A stretch of 10,727 nt of DNA from contig DEUO01000052.1 of assembly GCA_002362595.1 (NCBI GenBank), positions 1-10,727 of the forward strand. Reading direction: 5' to 3'. Position numbers and translations under genes: made by a program. Of the stretch, positions 5,521 to 10,727 are shown piece after piece (within the stretch, counting starts at the first letter, position 1; the number at the start of each line of letters is the position of its first letter). The notes beneath the pieces are model-generated. The model had not been told where the DNA came from, ran no database searches, and saw nothing but the letters and a program-made list of their open reading frames with translations. This DNA is from Caryophanales bacterium UBA3260 (GTDB taxonomy: Bacteria > Bacillota_I > Bacilli_A > RF39 > UBA660).

Positions 5521-8448
5521 ATGGCTAGAAGATTTGATCCACTTGCTTCTGGACTGAGTAGAGAAACAGTCGAAGAAATGAAAAGACGAGGAAATAATAC
5601 TAGAAAAATAAACTTAAGAGATATATCATCTGCCTTTGTCGGTGAACGTTTAGACCATACAGATGATAGTGAAAATAATCTTAATATAAGAAATGTTGGT
5701 GATAATATGAACGGAGATAAAATACAAGAATTAGCAAAAACAATTTTTGAAAGTGGCGATTTCAGAATAATAGAGCAATACAGAAGAATAGCAAATCTAA
5801 ATTTTAAGCGTGTTCAAGAAACAATTGACGAAGATGAAAGAATACAATCAAATCAAAATGGTATGGAATTTCAAGAATATGTTGATAAATTAACTAGAGA
5901 AGTTAAAGAAATGTATCAAATTGCCATAGAAAAGGAAGGAACTGAAATAGAAGTTGTACTTTATGAACAAGAGCAAAATTATGATAAACTAGTTAATTTA
6001 TTAAACGGAGTTACAGCCGAAAATATAGGAAGAATTAAGCCATTAGAGATACTTTCTGCAAGCGATAATATCATAAAAGGAATGCTAGACAGAAAAAATA
6101 GTCGTTCAGTAGCTTCGCATATAGCAACTATCTCTGCATATAATGAAAAATATAGGGAACTTACTGGTAATAGCTACGATGTTCATATTGATACTTATGA
6201 ACGTGGATTATTTGAAAAATACTATGAAGCACTTATTAGAGCGCTAGCAGAAATTGATAAAAAAATCACATTGTCCGCTCCTGAAGAATTGACTTTATTT
6301 TATAATGTAAAAGAAAATATTAATCAAATAATCAATTCACTTGATATGATTTGTAGTACTTCACCTGATTTAGCTCATATAAAAGATGACATATATCAAA
6401 AAGTATTATCTACAACACCAGCACCAGCACCTGGACCAGTTCCAGAACCTGGACCAGAACCACAACCAGTCCCAGCCCCACAACAAACTCCTGGTCTTTC
6501 TGAAGAAGAAAAAAATCAAAAAATTGACGAACTAAAAACAAAAATATATAAAGCTTATGAAGACTATATTAAATCAACTCTTGATAGAGTTAAAATATTC
6601 TTACCAAAATCTCCTAACGATTTAATATATTTAACAAATAATGTTAGAGACTTAATAAGTAAAGCAGACTTCCTAACTCCAGAAGAAAAAGGGCTTATTG
6701 GTTCAGAAACATTGAAAAATGCTGAAGAACAAATAGTAGTTAATGGATATGGAAATAGCATTGATAAATTTATCTTTGGCGATTCCTATGATAATTTAAT
6801 TTCTAGAATGGAAGATCTAAAAGCATATAACGAATATAGTGAAGAATTCCAAAATAAACATAACGATTTTGTTACTTATGTAAATTCATTAAATACTCAA
6901 TTTGAACAGATGGGAATTATAATTGACTATAATCAAGTTAGTTCAAGAATCAGTATAACATTCCTAGAGGGAAATTTAGGAACAATTACTACTGATGTAA
7001 TCGTTAATATTTCGTTAATCGCAGAATTAAATACTCACTCAAGAGCTGAAAGTAGATTCAATCAACCTCCAGCTCCCATTAGCGAAGCTCCAGAACCAGG
7101 ACCAGCACCACAACCTGCGCCAGTTCCACAACCTGCGCCAGCACCACAACCTGCACCAGCACCACAACCTGCACCAGCTCCAGAACCAGGACCAGCGCCA
7201 CAACCTGCGCCAGTTCCAGAACCTGCACCAAGACCAATGCCACGACATCCTATGTTCTTTGGACAAATGAGCGAAGAAGCATATGAAGCATTAAATCAAC
7301 TAAGCGTAGTATCTGAAAATAAAGAAGACGCTGTTAATAATTATGTTAATGCAATTGAATGCGCTAATGTATTAATTGAAAGATTGAATATGTTAAATAG
7401 TGAATTAATCACTGAAACACCATTTACAGTAATGACTTCGGATTCAATGTACGAAACAATAGAAAAAGAAAGAACAGCTAAAAAAATTGAAGATGATATA
7501 AAGAATATTCGTCTTGAGTTATCAAAATATCGTTTACAATTCAAGCTAAAACATAAAGAATATATCTTACAAAATCCTGCAACTCAAAATGTTGAATTAT
7601 CAGAAATACGTATAGATGGAAATGTCCAAGATTTTATCTCTGTTCAAGATAGCTTAATAATTGAAGCGGAAGAAGAAATTAGAACACTTGCTGAAGAAAG
7701 AAAAAATTCACAAGATGCAATGAACAATCGTCATATAACAAGAAGAATCAATGATTTGATAGATTATATTGAAGCAAAGAATTCATTCATTAATCGTCGT
7801 TTACTAGCTGAAACTAAAAAAGATAAAAACTTCGACATTGTCAGTGTATTAAAAGAACGTCGTGAAGCAAAAGCTAATAGTAGAGCTTTAATAAGAGATG
7901 CAATAAAAAATGCTCCACCATTTGGACCATTCGCACCTAATTTTGGTTCAGAACAATTTCCATTTGGCGGTGGAATACCTCATGAAGAAGAACAATTCCC
8001 TGCACCACAACCAATTGGTGGGGAAGGAGAAAGTCCTAGTGAAGAAGAATTTGCTGCATCAGAACCTAAAATAGTAAGATTAGAACTAAAATTAAGAGAT
8101 AAGAATCAACCACTTCAAATAAATCGTGAAAATGCTCAAGTTGTAACAATTGAAGAAGGATTAAAATACGTTATTGCTAAAAATAAAATAAAAATAATGT
8201 TTAGTAATGGCTTAAAAGAAAAACTACAAAGACTAAGTACAAGAATTAGCCTAGTAAATAAAAACAATCCAATTCAAAGAAAAACAGCAACAGTTAACTT
8301 AGAAGATGAAGCAACAGTTCTTAAAACAGCAGATGGTAAAGACATAATACCAGAAGATTATAAACTAGTTATAAATGCAAGCAATGAAGATGAAGAACTA
8401 TCAACAACTATAGATTTAGGCGAAGATAGTATTTCAAGACATATGTAA
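5521..8448 (+). CDS. Large multi-domain helical protein with two Pro/Ala-rich hinges, unknown function
   Basis: A 975-residue protein with no signal peptide and no membrane segment, so probably cytosolic. Layout: a basic/polar N-terminus (1-65); a helical region (66-296); a proline-rich hinge (300-324); a second helical region (330-512); a longer Pro/Ala hinge of eight hexapeptides (525-572); a charged helical, coiled-coil-like region (582-797); a Gly/Pro/Phe-rich linker (799-840); and a probable beta-rich C-terminal domain (848-975) ending in SRHM. Parts of the two first lobes resemble each other (residues 235-257 and 346-368), hinting at duplication. I found no Trp and no enzymatic motif. 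The start is ATG 5521, with AAGGAGGT 6 bases upstream. Long helices joined by acidic Pro-rich spacers suggest a scaffold or cytoskeletal role, comparable only in style to the acidic proline-rich proteins of Mycoplasma attachment organelles. This is inference. A strong terminator follows. Confidence 0.88.
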   Translation: MARRFDPLASGLSRETVEEMKRRGNNTRKINLRDISSAFVGERLDHTDDSENNLNIRNVGDNMNGDKIQELAKTIFESGDFRIIEQYRRIANLNFKRVQETIDEDERIQSNQNGMEFQEYVDKLTREVKEMYQIAIEKEGTEIEVVLYEQEQNYDKLVNLLNGVTAENIGRIKPLEILSASDNIIKGMLDRKNSRSVASHIATISAYNEKYRELTGNSYDVHIDTYERGLFEKYYEALIRALAEIDKKITLSAPEELTLFYNVKENINQIINSLDMICSTSPDLAHIKDDIYQKVLSTTPAPAPGPVPEPGPEPQPVPAPQQTPGLSEEEKNQKIDELKTKIYKAYEDYIKSTLDRVKIFLPKSPNDLIYLTNNVRDLISKADFLTPEEKGLIGSETLKNAEEQIVVNGYGNSIDKFIFGDSYDNLISRMEDLKAYNEYSEEFQNKHNDFVTYVNSLNTQFEQMGIIIDYNQVSSRISITFLEGNLGTITTDVIVNISLIAELNTHSRAESRFNQPPAPISEAPEPGPAPQPAPVPQPAPAPQPAPAPQPAPAPEPGPAPQPAPVPEPAPRPMPRHPMFFGQMSEEAYEALNQLSVVSENKEDAVNNYVNAIECANVLIERLNMLNSELITETPFTVMTSDSMYETIEKERTAKKIEDDIKNIRLELSKYRLQFKLKHKEYILQNPATQNVELSEIRIDGNVQDFISVQDSLIIEAEEEIRTLAEERKNSQDAMNNRHITRRINDLIDYIEAKNSFINRRLLAETKKDKNFDIVSVLKERREAKANSRALIRDAIKNAPPFGPFAPNFGSEQFPFGGGIPHEEEQFPAPQPIGGEGESPSEEEFAASEPKIVRLELKLRDKNQPLQINRENAQVVTIEEGLKYVIAKNKIKIMFSNGLKEKLQRLSTRISLVNKNNPIQRKTATVNLEDEATVLKTADGKDIIPEDYKLVINASNEDEELSTTIDLGEDSISRHM
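6418..6492 (+). repeat. Proline-rich hinge 1 coding segment
   Basis: This segment codes for residues 300-324, alternating Pro with Ala, Gly, Val, Glu or Gln. It is a shorter, less regular version of the array at 7093-7236 and separates the first two helical lobes. Confidence 0.75.
7093..7236 (+). repeat. 18-bp tandem repeat, eight copies, coding for hexapeptide hinge
   Basis: Eight 18-bp units code for residues 525-572. The units read EPGPAP, QPAPVP, QPAPAP three times, EPGPAP, QPAPVP and EPAPRP. Most differences between units are synonymous (GCA/GCG/GCT, CCA/CCT), which suggests selection at the protein level after expansion. Such an array can gain or lose units by slippage without breaking the frame. 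Confidence 0.9.
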
Positions 8449-8457
8449 TATAACTTA

Positions 8458-8484
8458 ATAAAAGCACCAATGTGGTGCTTTTAT
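8458..8484 (+). terminator. Rho-independent terminator after the 975-residue protein gene
   Basis: A perfect 12-bp stem (8458-8469 paired with 8473-8484) has a 3-base ATG loop and a GCACCA/TGGTGC core, and ends in a T-run. It starts 9 bases after the stop codon. Confidence 0.9.
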
Positions 8485-8485
8485 A

Positions 8486-8514
8486 TTGAAAAAAATGATA
8501 AAAAATAGTATATT
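8486..8514 (+). promoter_or_regulatory. Sigma-A type promoter of the Ig-like membrane protein gene
   Basis: TTGAAA at 8486-8491 and TATATT at 8509-8514 are separated by exactly 17 bases, and each matches five of six consensus positions. It begins two bases after the terminator stem. Transcription would start near 8521, before GGGAG (8532-8536) and ATG 8545. Unlike the other promoters here it has a -35 and no TGn extension. Confidence 0.65.
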
Positions 8515-8544
8515 AATAATAGGATAAAATAGGGAGATGATGAT

Positions 8545-9858
8545 ATGAATGATGATAAAAACATAAAACCGCAATCAGATACAAATCAATCAACATCAAA
8601 AAAATCTCCTATAATTCCAGGTACTAAAAAAGAAGCAGAATTTTATAAAGATAATTCAAATGAAAATAATACTATCATGCCTACCATGATTGATGAAAGT
8701 GAAGAATATGTCGAAAAAAAGCAAGACTTATCTGCAATAATTCCACAATTTACTGATGATAGTGGTGAAGAATCAGCAACTGAATTAGTAAGTAAAGACA
8801 ATATGTTCAAAAGCGATGCTTCCATAACTTTAGCAGTTGTTAATGAATCAGGTGAAGCTACAATGAGTTCTGGAGCAAAATTACCAGATCAAATTGATAT
8901 GGAGCAACGTAAGAAAGAAATAGAAGCAAGTAAAAATGTTAAAAAGGCAAAGAAAAAAGAAAAAAGAGATCGTAGACGTGAAAGAAAAAGAAATCGTCAG
9001 CAAAACATTATCTCCCTTGCATCTTTAATTATTATGATAGCGTTAGGAATATTTGGTTATTGGTACTTTAATCATAAAACAGAAGAAGACTTCTTGCCTA
9101 AAACCTTAGAAATTCAAATAGGTGAGTCATTGCCAATCCAAAAATTATCATATATAACACCTGGTGTTGGAAATGATATTGAAGAAATATTATATAATGT
9201 TGATACATCAAATGTTGTTCTAGAAGAAATAGGAGAATACTCATATACAGTAACATATAAAGGAATAAAAAAGAATGGCATAATAAAAATTGTTGATAAA
9301 GAAGGACCAGAATTAGAAGTAAGAAATGTAACAATAACAGAAGGTGGACAATATAAAGCCGAAACATTCGTTAAAGAATGCCGTGATCCAACAGGATGTA
9401 ATTATTCCTTTCAAGATGCTGAAACAGAACAAAAATATACAGCGGCAGGTTCATATGTTGTCTATATCGTAGCAACAGATGCATATCAAAATAGAACTAC
9501 TAAAAAAGCTAGTTTGATAATCGAAGCAGAAGGCAATGTTCGAAGATATGTAAAAAATACAGGATTTAATCAAACATTGGGATATGAAGTAACAGAAATA
9601 TATGAATTACACTTTAGTGAATATAATACATATGGTATTCTAATAACAGGTACAGAAGAAAGAACATTTACTTATCAAGATGTTGAAAAATACGAAGAAG
9701 ATCGTAAAAAATTCCAAGGCGAACTTGGATATTCATTCTCAGATAGTGAAATGAAAATAATATATAAAAAATCATCAAATACTGTAGGAAACAACTATAG
9801 TAATAGTAATGATATAGATGCATATTTAACTAGAGAAGGATTTAGAATAGAAAGTTAA
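8545..9858 (+). CDS. Single-pass membrane protein with extracytoplasmic Ig-like domains
   Basis: A 437-residue protein anchored by one membrane helix in the middle. The first 150 residues are polar, low-complexity and probably cytosolic (Ser/Asn/Glu-rich, then a Lys/Arg-rich stretch 122-151). The membrane segment is at about 154-175 (IISLASLIIMIALGIFGYWYF). The strongly basic side is the N-terminal one, so the positive-inside rule puts the C-terminal half outside. Outside are two Ig-like beta-sandwich units: about 186-250 (GEYSYTVTYKG) and about 254-327, the second with the GPxLEV...AGSYVVYIVATDAYQNR pattern of DUF5011-type domains. A C-terminal domain (331-437) is rich in Tyr and acidic residues. 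C279 and C285 could form a disulfide. There is no sorting signal. GGGAG lies 8 bases before the start. The gene is monocistronic, with its own promoter and terminator. It may sense or bind the envelope, and the partner is unknown. Confidence 0.82.
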   Translation: MNDDKNIKPQSDTNQSTSKKSPIIPGTKKEAEFYKDNSNENNTIMPTMIDESEEYVEKKQDLSAIIPQFTDDSGEESATELVSKDNMFKSDASITLAVVNESGEATMSSGAKLPDQIDMEQRKKEIEASKNVKKAKKKEKRDRRRERKRNRQQNIISLASLIIMIALGIFGYWYFNHKTEEDFLPKTLEIQIGESLPIQKLSYITPGVGNDIEEILYNVDTSNVVLEEIGEYSYTVTYKGIKKNGIIKIVDKEGPELEVRNVTITEGGQYKAETFVKECRDPTGCNYSFQDAETEQKYTAAGSYVVYIVATDAYQNRTTKKASLIIEAEGNVRRYVKNTGFNQTLGYEVTEIYELHFSEYNTYGILITGTEERTFTYQDVEKYEEDRKKFQGELGYSFSDSEMKIIYKKSSNTVGNNYSNSNDIDAYLTREGFRIES

Positions 9859-9879
9859 AAGTAGTTTTAAACTACTTTT
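9857..9879 (+). terminator. Rho-independent terminator after the Ig-like membrane protein gene
   Basis: A 10-bp stem (9857-9866 paired with 9870-9879) has a TTA loop and a following T-rich stretch. It begins inside the TAA stop codon and separates this gene from the collagen-like gene. Confidence 0.85.
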
Positions 9880-9948
9880 TCTTTATTATATCTCCTAATA
9901 TATAGGCTTTTATCTATTCATCTAAAATAATAGAGAATAATATATAAT

Positions 9949-9955
9949 GGGAGGT
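9949..9955 (+). promoter_or_regulatory. Ribosome binding site of the collagen-like gene
   Basis: GGGAGGT lies 9 bases before ATG 9965. It directly follows a TATAAT (9943-9948) that is too close to act as the -10 of a transcript that keeps this site. Confidence 0.8.
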
Positions 9956-9964
9956 AAATAATTT

Positions 9965-10483
9965 ATGAATAATAATTGTTTATATGAAAACGCACGTAAA
10001 AAAGTTAATAATTTCAATAAAAATAATACTAGTAGTGGTTGTTGCTGTGGTTTTAGAAATATAGATAGAGATGGAATTACAGGTCCAACAGGACCAACGG
10101 GACCAACAGGTCCTTCTGGATCTACTGGTCCTCAAGGAATCCAAGGATTACAAGGAATAGCTGGTGCTATTGGTCCAACAGGACCCCAAGGAATTCAGGG
10201 CATCCAAGGACCTACTGGCCCTCAAGGAGTAACAGGACCAATCGGCTTAACTGGTGCTACTGGTCCAACTGGTTTACAAGGAATCCAAGGAATCCAAGGC
10301 CCAACAGGTTCGACCGGGCCAACTGGTCCAACAGGACCAACTGGTGCTACTCCAACTATCACTATTGGTGAAGTAACAACAGGTGTTCCAGGATCACAAG
10401 CAACAGCAACAATAACTGGAACAGCACCAAACTTTGTTCTAAACTTAACTATTCCACAAGGCCCAACCGGTCCAGCTGCTTAA
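9965..10483 (+). CDS. Collagen-like Gly-X-Y repeat protein
   Basis: A 172-residue fibrous protein. The N-terminal head (1-36) is Asn/Lys-rich and holds C5 and a CCC cluster at 26-28. Residues 37-129 are 31 unbroken Gly-X-Y triplets, mostly GPT, GPQ, GIQ and GAT. Residues 130-164 form a short beta-type module ([22 protein letters not shown]...) of the kind found between or after collagen stretches in Firmicutes, and the protein ends in a brief GPTGPAA tail. The collagen part should form a trimeric triple helix. Bacterial relatives such as BclA coat spores or cells. There is no signal peptide, membrane segment or LPXTG motif, as in exosporium-type collagens, so how it leaves the cell, if it does, is unclear. 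The cysteines could cross-link chains. It lacks a large C-terminal globular head. It is monocistronic, between two terminators. Confidence 0.9.
   Translation: MNNNCLYENARKKVNNFNKNNTSSGCCCGFRNIDRDGITGPTGPTGPTGPSGSTGPQGIQGLQGIAGAIGPTGPQGIQGIQGPTGPQGVTGPIGLTGATGPTGLQGIQGIQGPTGSTGPTGPTGPTGATPTITIGEVTTGVPGSQATATITGTAPNFVLNLTIPQGPTGPAA
10073..10351 (+). repeat. Collagen triplet repeat coding region
   Basis: Thirty-one 9-bp Gly-X-Y units with varied codons (GGT, GGA, GGC and GGG for Gly; CCA, CCT and CCC for Pro). It is noticeably richer in G+C than the neighbouring genes because Gly and Pro codons require it. Confidence 0.9.
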
Positions 10484-10508
10484 AATACATAAAAATTACA
10501 ATAAACTA

Positions 10509-10539
10509 AAAAACTTTCATTTTCAAAATGAAAGTTTTT
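10509..10539. terminator. Bidirectional Rho-independent terminator
   Basis: A near-perfect palindrome (10509-10522 paired with 10526-10539, plus one further closing pair) has an A-run on the left and a T-run on the right. It lies between the collagen-like gene and the end of the minus-strand gene at the right edge and can serve both. Confidence 0.85.
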
Positions 10540-10551
10540 AAATGTCCTAAT

Positions 10552-10725
10552 CTATCCATGAAATAAACTTCTACTAAACAATCTAATACCTTTATTACTA
10601 TTTGGATAATAACTATCATTATAATAAATTTCTACATAACTAGTATCAATAACACTTTTTATATAATTATTAGGATTAACATAAATACATTTATTGATAT
10701 CACAATATTTCTTTAATCTTTTACC
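10552..10725 (-). CDS. C-terminal end of an unknown protein (5' partial)
   Basis: The minus strand has an open frame that enters from the right edge and stops at TAG (10552-10554), giving the last 57 residues of a protein whose start lies outside the window. It reads KRLKKYCDINKCIYVNPNN, then SVIDTSYVEIYYNDSYYPNSN, then KGIRLFSRSLFHG. The alternating hydrophobic and Tyr/Ile pattern looks like beta strands of a real protein. I do not recognise the family. Support for it being genuine: amino-acid use matches the neighbours, the other two minus-strand frames stop at once near the edge, and a bidirectional terminator follows at the right distance. Confidence 0.65.
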   Translation of the reverse strand, partial: GKRLKKYCDINKCIYVNPNNYIKSVIDTSYVEIYYNDSYYPNSNKGIRLFSRSLFHG

Positions 10726-10727
10726 AT

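Noticed and set aside
7039..7266. Minus-strand frame coding for a Trp/Arg/Cys-rich peptide opposite the hinge
   Set aside because: It is the complement of the Pro/Ala codon array (CCA reads as TGG on the other strand). It has no ribosome binding site and its composition is due only to the repeat.
9098..9367. Minus-strand open frame rich in Leu/Phe within the Ig-like protein gene
   Set aside because: Antisense shadow of AT-rich codons. It has no ribosome binding site, promoter or terminator, while the plus frame has clear domains.
10073..10351. Regular short repeats that could suggest a CRISPR array
   Set aside because: The repeats are in-frame 9-bp Gly-X-Y codon triplets inside an open frame. 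There are no conserved direct repeats with unique spacers.

Overview
This is an AT-rich window from a low-GC Firmicutes-type genome. Genes are tightly packed, most starts have a strong AAGGAGG-like ribosome binding site, and Rho-independent terminators are clear. All five tryptophans I could find in the predicted proteins are encoded by TGG, and TGA ends one gene (4310-4312). The standard bacterial code therefore applies, not the Mycoplasma code. Gene content (a helicase IV type UvrD helicase, a YnbB-like PLP enzyme, a DUF1292 protein, a collagen-like Gly-X-Y protein) suggests an uncultured member of the Bacilli, perhaps one of the gut lineages near the Mollicutes (RF39-like or Erysipelotrichia-like). 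The lineage is inference. I see no phage, insertion sequence, CRISPR array, tRNA or rRNA. No stretch above 300 bases lacks a gene.

Left part (1-1914): the 3' part of a helicase IV-like gene runs in from outside the window. It converges on a small minus-strand gene of unknown function, and the two share one bidirectional hairpin. The small gene and the next plus-strand operon start from overlapping divergent extended -10 promoters.

Middle part (1909-5175): a two-gene operon encodes an SDR oxidoreductase and a PLP-dependent enzyme of the methionine gamma-lyase/aluminium-resistance family. The genes overlap by 7 bases, and the ribosome binding site of the second lies in the codons of the conserved Gly-Gly motif of the first. 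A three-gene operon follows: a MazG-like nucleotide pyrophosphohydrolase, a 91-residue acidic protein and a 193-residue membrane protein. It has an extended -10 promoter with an inverted repeat beside it.

Right part (5189-10727): a DUF1292-type gene and a 975-residue protein form another operon. The large protein has helical segments joined by two proline/alanine-rich hinges and ends in a probable beta-rich domain. Next are a single-pass membrane protein with Ig-like outer domains, on its own promoter and terminator, and a cysteine-headed collagen-like protein with 31 unbroken Gly-X-Y triplets. At the right edge the C-terminal 57 codons of a minus-strand gene converge on the collagen gene. 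The right half looks like a cell-architecture and surface locus: an internal scaffold candidate, a membrane-spanning protein and a fibrous protein. A functional link among them is inference from proximity only.
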